64,000 nt of DNA, taken from the NCBI RefSeq assembly GCF_017352115.1, contig NZ_CP071448.1, positions 682,001 through 746,000 of the forward strand. Reading direction: 5' to 3'. The notes beneath the pieces are model-generated. The model worked only from the letters and a program-made list of their open reading frames with translations, had not been told where the DNA came from and made no database searches. Source of the DNA: Flavobacterium endoglycinae (GTDB lineage: Bacteria; Bacteroidota; Bacteroidia; Flavobacteriales; Flavobacteriaceae). Positions 9,251 to 18,582 of this stretch are shown here, one piece after another (the first letter of the stretch is position 1; the number at the start of each line of letters is the position of its first letter). Made by a program: the position numbers and the translations under genes.

Positions 9251-10345
9251 CTAAACGTTGAAACGGAAGTGCATTACATCACCATCTTTTACCACGTATT
9301 CTTTTCCTTCTACTCTGAATTTTCCAGCTTCTTTTGCTTTTGCTTCAGAACCGTATTGAACATAATCGTCGTATGAAATTACCTCTGCACGGATAAATCC
9401 TTTTTCAAAATCAGTGTGGATAACTCCAGCTGCTTGTGGTGCAGTTGCTCCAATATTGATTGTCCAAGCGCGAACTTCTTTTACACCTGCTGTAAAATAT
9501 GTTTGCTGTTTTAATAATTTGTAAGCTGCACGAATTAAAACTGAAGCTCCCGGCTCTTCTAATCCCATATCTTCAAGGAAAACCTGACGCTCTTCGTAGC
9601 TTTCTAATTCAGTGATATCAGCCTCTGCTCCTACTGAAAGCACAATAACCTCAGCGTCTTCATCTTTTACTAATTCACGAACCTGATCTACATATTTGTT
9701 TCCGCTTACTGCAGAACTTTCATCAACGTTGCAAACGTATAAAACTGGCTTTGCTGTAATCAATTGGAAACTTTCTAATAAAACTTCTTCGTCATTATTT
9801 TGAGGCACAATTGTTCTTGCAGATTTTGCCTGCAATAAAGCCTCTCTAATTCTATTTAATAAAGCTTCTTCAGTCTGTGCTTCTTTATTTCCTGTTTTAG
9901 CAGCACGTTTTACTTTTTCTAAACGTTTTTCAACAGTTTCTAAATCCTTTAACTGTAATTCGATATCGATAGTTTCTTTATCACGAATTGGGTTTACGTT
10001 TCCATCAACGTGTACAATGTTATCGTTGTCAAAACAACGTAAAACGTGAATAATAGCATTACACTCTCTAATGTTTCCTAAAAACTGGTTTCCTAGACCT
10101 TCACCTTTACTAGCCCCTTTTACCAAACCTGCAATATCTACGATATCTACAGTTGCCATTTGAACACGCTCTGGTTTTACTAATTCTTCTAATTTATTAA
10201 TTCTTGGGTCTGGAACGTTTACAACACCAATATTTGGTTCGATTGTACAAAACGGAAAGTTCGCACTCTGCGCCTTTGCATTAGATAAACAATTAAATAA
10301 TGTTGATTTTCCAACATTTGGTAATCCTACAATTCCTGCTTTCAT
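9251..10345 (-). CDS. ychF: ribosome-binding ATPase YchF (Obg-family)
   Basis: A universally conserved P-loop protein that prefers ATP and binds 70S ribosomes. Its 364 aa are the standard length. Motifs: G1 GLPNVGKST at residues 7-15, the switch segment NFPFCTIEPN, G3 DIAGLVKGAS, and a degenerate G4 (NVDE in place of NKxD) that explains the ATP preference in this family. The C-terminal TGS-like domain contains VIHTDFEKGFIRAEV. The ATG at 10345 places the P loop where expected. Transcribed away from the TonB receptor, it has a TATATTTG box about 137 bp upstream and a terminator downstream. Confidence 0.97.
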   Translation of the reverse strand: MKAGIVGLPNVGKSTLFNCLSNAKAQSANFPFCTIEPNIGVVNVPDPRINKLEELVKPERVQMATVDIVDIAGLVKGASKGEGLGNQFLGNIRECNAIIHVLRCFDNDNIVHVDGNVNPIRDKETIDIELQLKDLETVEKRLEKVKRAAKTGNKEAQTEEALLNRIREALLQAKSARTIVPQNNDEEVLLESFQLITAKPVLYVCNVDESSAVSGNKYVDQVRELVKDEDAEVIVLSVGAEADITELESYEERQVFLEDMGLEEPGASVLIRAAYKLLKQQTYFTAGVKEVRAWTINIGATAPQAAGVIHTDFEKGFIRAEVISYDDYVQYGSEAKAKEAGKFRVEGKEYVVKDGDVMHFRFNV

Positions 10346-10481
10346 CTGTTTGTTTCTATTTATTTTAGTCGGTCTTTTTTAGGCTGAGACACGGACGTTT
10401 TAACTTGTAATTTAATGAATTATAACCTATTTATAATTTTTGCTTTCTGCTAAAATGATATTTTTTGGCTTTAAAATTTTG

Positions 10482-10489
10482 CAAATATA
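10482..10489 (-). promoter_or_regulatory. candidate -7 box for ychF
   Basis: On the minus strand this reads TATATTTG, fitting the Bacteroidota TAnnTTTG -7 consensus. No TTG is seen at the expected -33 distance, so it is a candidate only. It would give a leader of about 130 bases. Confidence 0.4.
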
Positions 10490-10641
10490 AGATTTAATAC
10501 CTCGTGAGCGAAGTAAAAATGTGCATTAATATAATTTTAAGGTTATTCCTAAAAATTTTTAAACTTTTTATTAAGCTTTTGTTAAAAAATGGTAATTTTA
10601 GAAAAATTTCCAACAAAAAACAAACCAAAAAACCAACAACC

Positions 10642-13272
10642 ATGAAAAAGATTGCATTATTATTATTCCTGTTGAATTCAGCGTTTCTATTTGCCCAAAA
10701 AGAAGTTTCGGGTGTCGTAAAGGACAAAACAGGAAATCCCCTCCCTGGTGTGAATATTGTCGAAAAAGGAACTTCAAATGGTGTTTCAACCGATTTTGAA
10801 GGAGGCTTTAGAATTAAAGTTAAAGAAGGTGCAATTTTAGTTTTTAGTTATGTAGGATTTGCTACTATAGAAAAAACAGCTTCAGATCAATTAAGTGTAA
10901 CTCTTGATGAAAGCAACGGACAAGTTTTAAATGACGTTGTTGTCGTAGGATCAAGAAACACGAAAAGAACAGTTGTAAATTCGGCAGTTCCTATTGATGT
11001 TATTAATGTGAAAGAAGTAACGACTCAAAGTGGAAAAATAGAAATCAACCAGCTTTTGCAGTATGTTGCTCCTTCATTTAACGCCAATAAACAATCTGGT
11101 TCTGACGGTGCCGATCACGTTGATCCAGCTTCCTTAAGAGGTATGGGACCTGACCAAACGCTGGTTTTGATTAATGGAAAAAGAAGACATCAATCTTCAT
11201 TAATAAATTTATTTGGAACTCGCGGACGTGGTAATACTGGAACAGATTTAAATGCAATTCCTGCAGCGTCTATTAAAAGAATCGAGATTCTACGCGACGG
11301 TGCTTCGGCTCAATATGGTTCTGATGCTATTGCAGGAGTTATTAATATTGTAACAAATGACAATGTAGATGAACTTACAGGTTCTATCACCTATGGAGCT
11401 TTCAATACACATGCAAAAGGCGATTTTCTGCCGGGAACTCCCAATACAGAAGGATATCGATTAGACCAGCATGGTAATGGAAATTCATACGGAAAAGATC
11501 AAGATTTTGACGGAGGTTCTGTAAGAGTTGCCGCAAACTATGGTACCGCAATTGGAACTAAAGGCGGTTTTGTAAACCTTACAGGAGAATTTCTAAACAA
11601 AAATAAAACTCTTCGTCCAGCTTACGATTTTAGAAAAGGTTTCGGAGATGCCGAAATGAGAGGCGTTAATTTATTTGCCAATCTGGCGATTCCTATTGCT
11701 GATAAAACCGAATTCTATGCTTTCGGAGGCAGCAACTTTAGAGATACTGATGCTTATGCTTTTACACGTAACGATGGTGAACGAGTAGTAGAATCGGTTT
11801 ATCCGGGAGGATATACTCCAAGAATCACTTCAAAAATAAATGATAATTCAGTTGCGGCTGGAATCAGAACTCAGTCTTCGGGAGGATGGAAATTTGATTT
11901 AAGTAATACATTCGGAATGAATAAATTTCAGTACGATATTAAAGGAACTATCAATGCCTCTCTTGAAGAAAAATCACCGCATGAATTCGATGCCGGAGGA
12001 CATAGTCTGCTTCAAAATACAACTAATTTTGATGTTTCTAAAAACTACGACAGTGTTCTTAATGGTTTGAATATTGCTTTTGGAACTGAATTCAGAGTAG
12101 AAAAGTTTGAAATTTTTGCTGGTGAAGAAGGTTCCTATACTACTTATGACACCAATGGAAAACCTATAACCGATCCAACTACACAAAGTGCTCCCATAGA
12201 TCCTGTTTCTGGAAACCCAAGACCAGGAAGTTCGCAAGGTTTTCCAGGTTACAGTCCTGCCAACGAAGTAAATGAAAGCCGTACTAACTTTTCTTTATAT
12301 GCTGATGGTGAGTTAGATATTACCGATGCTTTAATGGTAAGCACTGCGGTTCGTTTTGAAAACTACAGCGATTTTGGAAGTACCGTAAACGGAAAATTAG
12401 CATCAAGACTTAAAATTACAGATCATATTAATGTAAGAGGATCTATCAGTACAGGTTTTCGTGCACCTTCTCTAGCACAGATTTATTACAATCTACGTTT
12501 TACCAACTTTAACTCAAGCGGTGCCACCGAAGTTTTATTGGCTCCAAATAACAGTCCTGTAACCAGAGCTTTTGGAATTGACAAATTAAATGAAGAAAAA
12601 GCAGCAAATGCTTCTTTAGGCTTTACAGCTTCTTTCGGAGATTTTACAGCTACTGTTGATGGTTATTATATTCAGGTAAAAGACCGTATCGTTTTAACCG
12701 GATATTTTGATGCAAGTTCTTTAAATCTTGGTGTTTCTGAAGCACAGTTTTTTGCCAATGGTGTAGACACCAGCACACACGGTTTAGACTTGGTTTTATC
12801 ATGGAAGAAAAAATTTGGTTCTTCTCAGTTTGGTGCCACTTTGGTTGGAAACATCAACGATATGAAAATCGACAAAGTAAAGAATGGTTCACTTGATGAA
12901 GCTACATTCTTTGGAAAACGTGAAAAAGCATTTTTATTAGCTTCAGCTCCAGATAACAAATTTGGATTGAACTTAAATTATGCTTTCAAAAAATTCGACG
13001 CAGGATTAGCCTTTACACGTTTCAGCAAAGTAGTTTTGGTTGATTATGCTGATGAAGACGATGTTTATAATCCAAGATTAATTACAGATCTTACTTTAGG
13101 ATATCAATTCACTAAAAGTTTGAAACTAAGCATTGGAAGCAACAACTTATTTAATGTATATCCAACTAAACAGGATGAACAAGGAAATACAGAAGCTGGT
13201 GGTTATTGGGATGCTGTACAAATGGGTTTCAGCGGTGCTTATTACTATGCCAGACTTGGATTTAATTTCTAA
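10642..13272 (+). CDS. TonB-dependent outer-membrane receptor
   Basis: A 876-aa receptor. The signal peptide ends near FLFAQ and is followed by a carboxypeptidase-like regulatory domain (KEVSGVVKDKTGNPLPGVNI, FEGGF). The plug domain has LRGMGPDQTLVLINGKRRH and EILRDGASAQYGSDAIAGVINI, followed by a long beta-barrel ending in the aromatic LGFNF. No SusD partner is adjacent, so it is not a SusC-type glycan importer; a siderophore, cobalamin or other small ligand is likely but not predictable. The frame is open further upstream, but the ATG at 10642 is chosen because it directly precedes a normal signal peptide. Divergent from ychF, convergent with the next gene. Confidence 0.9.
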   Translation: MKKIALLLFLLNSAFLFAQKEVSGVVKDKTGNPLPGVNIVEKGTSNGVSTDFEGGFRIKVKEGAILVFSYVGFATIEKTASDQLSVTLDESNGQVLNDVVVVGSRNTKRTVVNSAVPIDVINVKEVTTQSGKIEINQLLQYVAPSFNANKQSGSDGADHVDPASLRGMGPDQTLVLINGKRRHQSSLINLFGTRGRGNTGTDLNAIPAASIKRIEILRDGASAQYGSDAIAGVINIVTNDNVDELTGSITYGAFNTHAKGDFLPGTPNTEGYRLDQHGNGNSYGKDQDFDGGSVRVAANYGTAIGTKGGFVNLTGEFLNKNKTLRPAYDFRKGFGDAEMRGVNLFANLAIPIADKTEFYAFGGSNFRDTDAYAFTRNDGERVVESVYPGGYTPRITSKINDNSVAAGIRTQSSGGWKFDLSNTFGMNKFQYDIKGTINASLEEKSPHEFDAGGHSLLQNTTNFDVSKNYDSVLNGLNIAFGTEFRVEKFEIFAGEEGSYTTYDTNGKPITDPTTQSAPIDPVSGNPRPGSSQGFPGYSPANEVNESRTNFSLYADGELDITDALMVSTAVRFENYSDFGSTVNGKLASRLKITDHINVRGSISTGFRAPSLAQIYYNLRFTNFNSSGATEVLLAPNNSPVTRAFGIDKLNEEKAANASLGFTASFGDFTATVDGYYIQVKDRIVLTGYFDASSLNLGVSEAQFFANGVDTSTHGLDLVLSWKKKFGSSQFGATLVGNINDMKIDKVKNGSLDEATFFGKREKAFLLASAPDNKFGLNLNYAFKKFDAGLAFTRFSKVVLVDYADEDDVYNPRLITDLTLGYQFTKSLKLSIGSNNLFNVYPTKQDEQGNTEAGGYWDAVQMGFSGAYYYARLGFNF

Positions 13273-13291
13273 AAAACAATTTAAATCATAA

Positions 13292-13322
13292 AAAAATCCT
13301 GAGCCGAAAGCTCAGGATTTTT
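13292..13322. terminator. bidirectional terminator between convergent genes
   Basis: AATCCTGAGC (13295-13304) pairs with GCTCAGGATT (13310-13319) over the loop CGAAA. A runs before and T runs after make it usable from both strands. It serves the TonB receptor and the minus-strand gene ending at 13344. Confidence 0.85.
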
Positions 13323-13343
13323 AATTTCTGCTTTTTTTTGAAA

Positions 13344-14501
13344 CTATAATTTATAATCTAAAGATGCAATAATTGCTTTTTCTTCATCAGTAGCTACAAA
13401 GCCCGAAATATCCCAGTAATTGGTTAGGATTTTATTCCTTTTATTGAAAAGAGATTTCTCTTTAAAAACGTCGCTTTCTTTATACGTGAAATTTTGTCTG
13501 TTAAAACCCGTAGTTGTAAAACTATTTCTAACGTGGATTTTTTTCTTTCCTTCTTTTAAAATAAGATTGTAAGCAATTTCTTCATTTGAACCAAGCAAAT
13601 AATAATCTTCCCCATCAAGTCTGTAATCTACTTTGATGAATGATTTCGTAATATTTTTAGAATTCACCGCTGTTTTCTCTTCTATCTTATCGAGATTTTG
13701 AGGCGTTATATCGATTGAAAATTCAATGATAAGTTTCTTTTCCGGATCGTAAACAATTTCAAATTTATCTACGGCTTCTTTTGCTTTGTCCAAAGGCGTA
13801 ATATACATTACATAATAATCCTTGTTTTTATCGTGGCCGCGAATAATAAAATCGTATTCCTTTTTCGCCTTCGGATCTAAAAGCGGATCAAAATATTTCA
13901 AATCCGTATAATTGCTCATAATATTATTGAGATCATAACCTCGTAAATCTGAACTGACATCAGTTTCTAATAAACCATACGATCTGTTCTGCTCGACCAA
14001 AAGTGTAGTTCCCGATTTTCCGCTGAATTGAAAATTTACTAATCCGTCATTATAATACGAATATTTATTATCCAGCATAAAAAACTCTCTTACATATACC
14101 TTTAAACGATACGACGAAGCTAATTTTTTCGCTGAGTTGGAAACGATTTTTTGAAGTACTTTTTGAGGAGATTGTTTCGACAATACGATTTCATCCAGTT
14201 TATTATCCTTATTATTTAGATAAACGACAAAACCATTTTCTTTTAATGATGCCCAACGCATCGTTAAACTTTCATAATTAGTTTCAGAAACTTCAACATT
14301 TGAAGCGCCATTTACTATAAAAGTAACTTTTCCCTCTTTATTGCTCGATAAGATCTGCTTGGTTTTCAAAATAACAACCGTTGCGTTTTCAATAGGCTGA
14401 AGCGTTTCTATATCTTTTACAATTATAGAATACTCTTCATTTTGAGCAAAAACACTTACATAGTTGAGTAAAACGACAAATAAGAGTAGTAATTTCTTCA
14501 T
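13344..14501 (-). CDS. secreted protein with carboxypeptidase-like regulatory domain
   Basis: A 385-aa protein with a clear signal peptide (ends near VSVFAQ). Residues 25-100 resemble the transthyretin-like fold found at the N-terminus of Bacteroidota outer-membrane proteins (IENATVVILKTK, NKEGKVTFIV). The remaining ~280 residues are beta-rich, with many Tyr and Lys, and I do not recognise them as a named family. It probably sits in the periplasm or at the inner face of the outer membrane. It is flanked on both sides by terminators with the same stem and is transcribed alone. No enzyme motif is seen. Confidence 0.7.
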   Translation of the reverse strand: MKKLLLLFVVLLNYVSVFAQNEEYSIIVKDIETLQPIENATVVILKTKQILSSNKEGKVTFIVNGASNVEVSETNYESLTMRWASLKENGFVVYLNNKDNKLDEIVLSKQSPQKVLQKIVSNSAKKLASSYRLKVYVREFFMLDNKYSYYNDGLVNFQFSGKSGTTLLVEQNRSYGLLETDVSSDLRGYDLNNIMSNYTDLKYFDPLLDPKAKKEYDFIIRGHDKNKDYYVMYITPLDKAKEAVDKFEIVYDPEKKLIIEFSIDITPQNLDKIEEKTAVNSKNITKSFIKVDYRLDGEDYYLLGSNEEIAYNLILKEGKKKIHVRNSFTTTGFNRQNFTYKESDVFKEKSLFNKRNKILTNYWDISGFVATDEEKAIIASLDYKL

Positions 14502-14619
14502 AGGCGTTATTATTTTTTCAACTAAAGTATAGTTTTTTTAACAATAAAGCAACACTCGATAAATAAAACATTCGTTATCAGTAAACTAACTTTAAAAAAT
14601 ACCTGATTTCAGGATAAAA

Positions 14620-14645
14620 AAAATCCTGAGAAAACTCAGGATTTT
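14620..14645 (-). terminator. terminator downstream of the ferredoxin gene
   Basis: AAAATCCTGAG (14620-14630) and CTCAGGATTTT (14635-14645) with an AAAA loop. The stem is almost the same as that of the terminator at 13292-13322. It lies just after the ferredoxin stop on the minus strand. Confidence 0.8.
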
Positions 14646-14669
14646 ATAGATATATTAAGAAGCTTAAGA

Positions 14670-15020
14670 TTACTCGCCATGCAAGAATGCCTGTCTATTT
14701 AATAGCGTTTCTTCATCTTCTACGTGATTATCATCGGGTACACAACAATCAACTGGACAAACCGCTGCACATTGAGGCTCGTCATGGAAACCTTTACATT
14801 CTGTACATTTTCCTGGAACGATATAATAGATTTCGTCAGAAATTGGAGTTTGAGCTTCATTAGCATCCACCTCAGTTCCGTCAGGTAAAACTACAGTTCC
14901 TGTTAAACTTGTTCCATCTTTATATCTCCAGTCATCTGCTCCTTCATAGATTGCTGTATTAGGGCATTCCGGTTCGCAAGCCCCACAATTTATACACTCG
15001 TCAGTTATAATTATTGCCAT
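14670..15020 (-). CDS. 4Fe-4S dicluster ferredoxin
   Basis: A 116-aa low-potential electron carrier with two cluster-binding motifs: [12 protein letters not shown] at residues 9-20, and a second set, [20 protein letters not shown], near 73-92 with a longer spacing between the second and third Cys, as in Allochromatium-type 2[4Fe-4S] ferredoxins. An insertion of about 40 residues separates the clusters. The C-terminus is acidic. It is divergent from the LuxC-type acyl-CoA reductase gene, with 150 bp between starts; in Bacteroidota this neighbourhood recurs (from memory), which suggests it might supply electrons nearby. The physiological partner is unknown. Confidence 0.92.
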   Translation of the reverse strand: MAIIITDECINCGACEPECPNTAIYEGADDWRYKDGTSLTGTVVLPDGTEVDANEAQTPISDEIYYIVPGKCTECKGFHDEPQCAAVCPVDCCVPDDNHVEDEETLLNRQAFLHGE

Positions 15021-15031
15021 CGTTTATTGAT

Positions 15032-15117
15032 CTTAAAGTTAAAAGTCTTAAAGTTCCAAAGTCAAAATAAAGACAAGCATCGCTTTTGACTTTATGGCTT
15101 TTGACTTTCGACTTAAT
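15032..15117. repeat. AAAGTC/GACTTT low-complexity inverted repeat
   Basis: AAAGT words recur every 7-8 bases on the left (15036-15067) and GACTTT words every 7-8 bases on the right (15084-15115). AAAGTCAAAA and TTTTGACTTT form the core inverted repeat. It lies in the divergent gap between ferredoxin and acyl-CoA reductase, overlapping the upstream part of the candidate promoter. Confidence 0.65.
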
Positions 15118-15131
15118 TATGCTTATTTTTG
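15101..15131 (+). promoter_or_regulatory. candidate promoter of the acyl-CoA reductase gene
   Basis: A -33 TTG at 15101-15103 and a -7 TATTTTTG at 15124-15131 with a 20-base spacer, matching the flavobacterial TTG/TAnnTTTG arrangement. The start codon is 39 bp further on. Confidence 0.55.
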
Positions 15132-15170
15132 TTGCAAAATTACAATCAAAACAATTCATAAGCAAACATT

Positions 15171-16238
15171 ATGACATTAGAAACAAAAAAAAGTGTTTTT
15201 GTTGAATTAGGAAAATTTTTAAGTCAGTTTTCTGAAGGAAATTCCACGAAGAAATCCGACGTTTTATATAATGATATCTTTTTTGATGATTTCGAAAAGC
15301 TGATTCATCTATCACAATCCCACAATGGCTGGTATACGCCAGAACAAGTTTATTTTTCGGTACAATCGTGGGCAGAAGCGTTGACAGAAGAAAACATCAA
15401 CAAATGGCTTTCCGCTTATAAAATTGATGAGAATAACGAAAATCCAAAAACTGTCGCTTTGATTCTAGCAGGAAATATTCCGTTAGTTGGTTTTCATGAT
15501 TTTCTATCGGTTTTAATAACTGGAAACAAAGCTTTGGTTAAAACCTCGTCAAACGATCAGCATTTATTGCCATTCTTGGCAAAATATTTAATTGCTGTTG
15601 ATGAAAATTTAAAAGAGAAAATTACTTTCGTGGAAGGAAAACTAGAAAATTTCGATGCAGTAATAGCCACCGGAAGTAATAACACGTCTCGTTACTTTGA
15701 ATATTATTTTAAAGACAAACCTTCAATTATCCGCAAAAACCGAAATTCGGCAGCTGTTTTAAACGGAAAAGAAACCAAAGAAGAATTAGAAGCTCTAGGA
15801 GAAGATATTTTTAGATATTTTGGTTTAGGATGCCGAAATGTCTCTAAACTTTTTGTTCCAAAAGGGTATTCTTTTGATGATTTTTTTCAAGCCGTTTTCA
15901 AATATCAAGATGTTATTCAATACGAAAAATACGCCAACAACTACGATTACAACAAAGCCGTTTTCCTAATGAGTAATTTTAAACTTATCGACAACGGTTT
16001 TCTGACATTAAAAGAAGATTCGAGTTATGCCTCTCCTATTTCGAGTGTTTTTTATGAATATTATGAAAATCTAGAAGAATTAGAAAAGCGTCTTCAGGCA
16101 GATCAGGATCAAATTCAATGCATCGTTGGAAACGATTTTGTATCCCATAGCATCCCATTCGGAAAAACTCAAAAACCGCAATTGTGGGATTACGCAGATA
16201 ATGTCGATACTATAACGTTTTTGTTAACAACAAAGTAA
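15171..16238 (+). CDS. acyl-CoA reductase (LuxC-like)
   Basis: A 355-aa member of the aldehyde-dehydrogenase superfamily branch that includes LuxC, which reduces activated acyl groups to aldehydes with NADPH. Seen: the nucleotide-binding region VALILAGNIPLVGFHDFL near residue 100, an ATGSNNTSRYF segment near 165, and FGLGCRNVSKLFVPKG near 222 carrying the Cys expected to form the acyl-enzyme. It is shorter than classical LuxC (about 480 aa). It stands between a divergent ferredoxin gene and serC, 93 bp upstream of serC on the same strand. No luciferase genes are present, so the role is not bioluminescence; the true substrate is unknown. Confidence 0.85.
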   Translation: MTLETKKSVFVELGKFLSQFSEGNSTKKSDVLYNDIFFDDFEKLIHLSQSHNGWYTPEQVYFSVQSWAEALTEENINKWLSAYKIDENNENPKTVALILAGNIPLVGFHDFLSVLITGNKALVKTSSNDQHLLPFLAKYLIAVDENLKEKITFVEGKLENFDAVIATGSNNTSRYFEYYFKDKPSIIRKNRNSAAVLNGKETKEELEALGEDIFRYFGLGCRNVSKLFVPKGYSFDDFFQAVFKYQDVIQYEKYANNYDYNKAVFLMSNFKLIDNGFLTLKEDSSYASPISSVFYEYYENLEELEKRLQADQDQIQCIVGNDFVSHSIPFGKTQKPQLWDYADNVDTITFLLTTK

Positions 16239-16331
16239 TAAATTGTTTAATTATTTCGAATATTTTAACGCTTTTTCGGCTCTTATTACCGAAATTTGCG
16301 TCTTTAAAATTTTCGACTATTAACAACAACC

Positions 16332-17402
16332 ATGAAAAAACACAACTACAGCGCAGGACCAAGTATTTTACCTCAGGAAGTTTTTGAGAAGGCATCAAAA
16401 GCAATTTTAAATTTTAATGATTCAGGGTTATCTATTCTTGAAATCTCGCACCGAAGCAAAGATTTCGTTGCAGTTATGGAGGAAGCTCGTTCCCTTGCTT
16501 TAGAATTATTAGGTCTTCAAGGAAAAGGTTATCAGGCTTTATTTTTACAAGGTGGTGCAAGTACAGCATTCTTAATGGCACCATACAATTTATTAAAAGA
16601 AAACGGAAAAGCAGCTTATTTAGATTCAGGAACGTGGGCAACTGCGGCCATTAAAGAAGCTAAACTTTTCGGTGAAACTGTTGTCGTAGCTTCTTCAAAA
16701 GAAGACAATTATACTTATGTTCCTAAAGGTTACGAAATTCCAGCTGATGCTGATTATTTCCACTGCACAAGTAACAATACCATCTTTGGAACACAAATGA
16801 AAGAATTCCCAACAACAAATGTTCCTGTTGTTTGCGATATGAGTTCTGATATTTTTTCACGTGAATTAGATTTTTCTAAATTTGATTTAATCTATGCTGG
16901 AGCTCAAAAAAATATGGGACCTGCAGGAACGACATTAGTAGTAATTAAAGAAGAAATCTTAGGCAAAAATGGAAGAACTATTCCTAGTATGCTAGATTAT
17001 GCTAAACACATTAAAGGAGAAAGTATGTACAATACTCCACCTGTATTTGCAGTTTACGTTTCTCTTTTAACTTTGCAATGGATTAAAGAAAAAGGCGGAA
17101 TCGCTGCTGTTGAAAAATTAAACAACGCCAAAGCAGAATTACTTTACACTGAAATCGACAGAAACCCATTATTCAAAGGTGCTGCAAAAGTAGAAGACCG
17201 TTCTAACATGAACGTGACTTTCTTATTGAACAATCCAGAACACACAGAAACTTTTGACGCTTTATGGAAAGCAGCAAACATTTCTGGTTTACCTGGGCAC
17301 CGTTCTGTTGGTGGTTACAGAGCTTCAATCTACAACGCTATGCCTATCGAAAGTGTTCAGGTTTTAGTTGATGTAATGAAAGCTTTGGAATCTAAAGTTT
17401 AA
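16332..17402 (+). CDS. serC: phosphoserine aminotransferase
   Basis: PLP enzyme converting 3-phosphohydroxypyruvate and glutamate to O-phosphoserine, the second step of serine synthesis. Its 356 aa match the family. The N-terminus YSAGPSILPQEVF is the SerC signature, FLQGGASTAFLMAPYNLL binds the cofactor phosphate, and AGAQKNMGPAG (near residue 192) contains the Schiff-base Lys. The C-terminal GHRSVGGYRASIYNAMP is typical and contains the substrate-binding Arg. It is followed after 131 bp by the dehydrogenase acting just before it in the pathway. Confidence 0.97.
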   Translation: MKKHNYSAGPSILPQEVFEKASKAILNFNDSGLSILEISHRSKDFVAVMEEARSLALELLGLQGKGYQALFLQGGASTAFLMAPYNLLKENGKAAYLDSGTWATAAIKEAKLFGETVVVASSKEDNYTYVPKGYEIPADADYFHCTSNNTIFGTQMKEFPTTNVPVVCDMSSDIFSRELDFSKFDLIYAGAQKNMGPAGTTLVVIKEEILGKNGRTIPSMLDYAKHIKGESMYNTPPVFAVYVSLLTLQWIKEKGGIAAVEKLNNAKAELLYTEIDRNPLFKGAAKVEDRSNMNVTFLLNNPEHTETFDALWKAANISGLPGHRSVGGYRASIYNAMPIESVQVLVDVMKALESKV

Positions 17403-17403
17403 C

Positions 17404-17514
17404 CGTTTATACGTTTAATCGTTAATTTGTTTAACTGTTTAATCGTAAAAATATTTCCTTTAAAATATCAAAAAAGAAAAATCAAATACTGGTTTATCGA
17501 TTAAACGATTAACC
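17404..17514. repeat. octamer repeat with fold-back between serC and serA
   Basis: Five tandem octamers of CGTTTAAT type run from 17404 to 17443 with an exact 8-base period. GTTTAATCG (17437-17445) pairs with CGATTAAAC (17498-17506), and the right arm continues ATTAACC to 17514. The transcript could fold between the two cistrons. Confidence 0.75.
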
Positions 17515-17533
17515 AAATAAACATAAAAATACA

Positions 17534-18484
17534 ATGAAAGTATTAGCAAATGACGGAATTTCTAAAAGCGGAATTCTAGCCTTAGAAAAAGGTGGTTTTG
17601 AAGTTATCACTACAAAAGTAGCTCAAGAACAAGTAGCTAACTATATAAACGAAAACAATATTGACGTAATTTTAGTTCGTAGTGCCACTAAAGTTCGTAA
17701 AGATATTATCGATGCTTGCCCAGGTATTAAAATCATCGGTCGTGGTGGTGTTGGTATGGATAATATCGATGTTGATTATGCTAAAAGCAAAGGAATTCAT
17801 GTAATTAATACTCCGGCTTCATCTTCAGAATCTGTTGCTGAATTGGTATTCGGACACTTATTTTCTGGTGTACGTTTTTTACATGATTCTAACAGAAATA
17901 TGCCTCTTGAAGGAGATTCTAACTTTGAAGGTTTGAAAAAAGCATATGCTAACGGAACTGAATTAAGAGGTAAAACTTTAGGTATTGTTGGTATTGGCCG
18001 TATTGGACAAGCTACTGCAAAAATGGCTCTTGGTCTTGGAATGAAAGTTATCGCTGCTGATAGCTTTATTCCTCAAGTTGATGTAAAAGTTGAATTTTTC
18101 GACGGACAATCAATTACTACTACAATCGTTTCTCAATCTTTAGAATCTTTATTCAAAGAAGCTGATTTCATTACATTACACGTTCCTGCACAAGATGGTT
18201 ACATTATTGGCGAAAAAGAACTTGAAATCATGAAAGACGGTGTTGGAATCGTAAACTGTGCTCGTGGTGGTGTAATTGATGAAGTAGCATTAGTAAAAGC
18301 TTTAGATTCAGGAAAAGTGGCTTTTGCAGGTTTAGACGTTTTCGAAAGCGAACCAAAACCAGAAATGGCAATTTTAATGCACTCTAAAATCTCTTTAACG
18401 CCTCACATTGGAGCTGCAACTGGAGAAGCACAAGATAGAATTGGTACTGAGTTAGCTTCACAAATTATTACTTTGTTAAGCTAG
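17534..18484 (+). CDS. serA: D-2-hydroxyacid dehydrogenase, probable 3-phosphoglycerate dehydrogenase
   Basis: NAD-dependent enzyme expected to oxidise 3-phosphoglycerate in the first step of serine synthesis. Its 316 aa contain the split catalytic domain and a Rossmann domain with GIVGIGRIGQATA (near 150). The active-site Arg is in NCARGGVIDE, the Glu in GLDVFESEP and the His in LTPHIGAATGEAQ. It is short: the regulatory ACT domain of classical SerA is absent, so the usual serine feedback at that domain is not possible. The pairing with serC supports the assignment. It ends just before a strong terminator. Confidence 0.9.
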   Translation: MKVLANDGISKSGILALEKGGFEVITTKVAQEQVANYINENNIDVILVRSATKVRKDIIDACPGIKIIGRGGVGMDNIDVDYAKSKGIHVINTPASSSESVAELVFGHLFSGVRFLHDSNRNMPLEGDSNFEGLKKAYANGTELRGKTLGIVGIGRIGQATAKMALGLGMKVIAADSFIPQVDVKVEFFDGQSITTTIVSQSLESLFKEADFITLHVPAQDGYIIGEKELEIMKDGVGIVNCARGGVIDEVALVKALDSGKVAFAGLDVFESEPKPEMAILMHSKISLTPHIGAATGEAQDRIGTELASQIITLLS

Positions 18485-18506
18485 ATAAAATAAAAAAGTT
18501 ATCTTT

Positions 18507-18550
18507 AAAGGGATTTATTACAATTTTGTAGTAAATCCCTTTCTTTTTGT
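18507..18550 (+). terminator. terminator downstream of serA
   Basis: AAAGGGATTTA (18507-18517) pairs with TAAATCCCTTT (18532-18542); inner bases extend the stem with TAC/GTA. A T-rich run follows. The hairpin overlaps the -33 region of the next promoter. Confidence 0.8.
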
Positions 18551-18558
18551 TATTTTTG
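18526..18558 (+). promoter_or_regulatory. candidate promoter of the DUF937 gene
   Basis: TTG at 18526-18528 and TATTTTTG at 18551-18558, with a 22-base spacer. The start ATG at 18583 follows after 24 bp. The -33 element lies inside the loop side of the serA terminator. Confidence 0.55.
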
Positions 18559-18582
18559 GAGTATAATTTAAACCTTGATATT

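Noticed and set aside
15171..16238. Bioluminescence role for the LuxC-like gene
   Set aside because: No luciferase or other lux genes are nearby.
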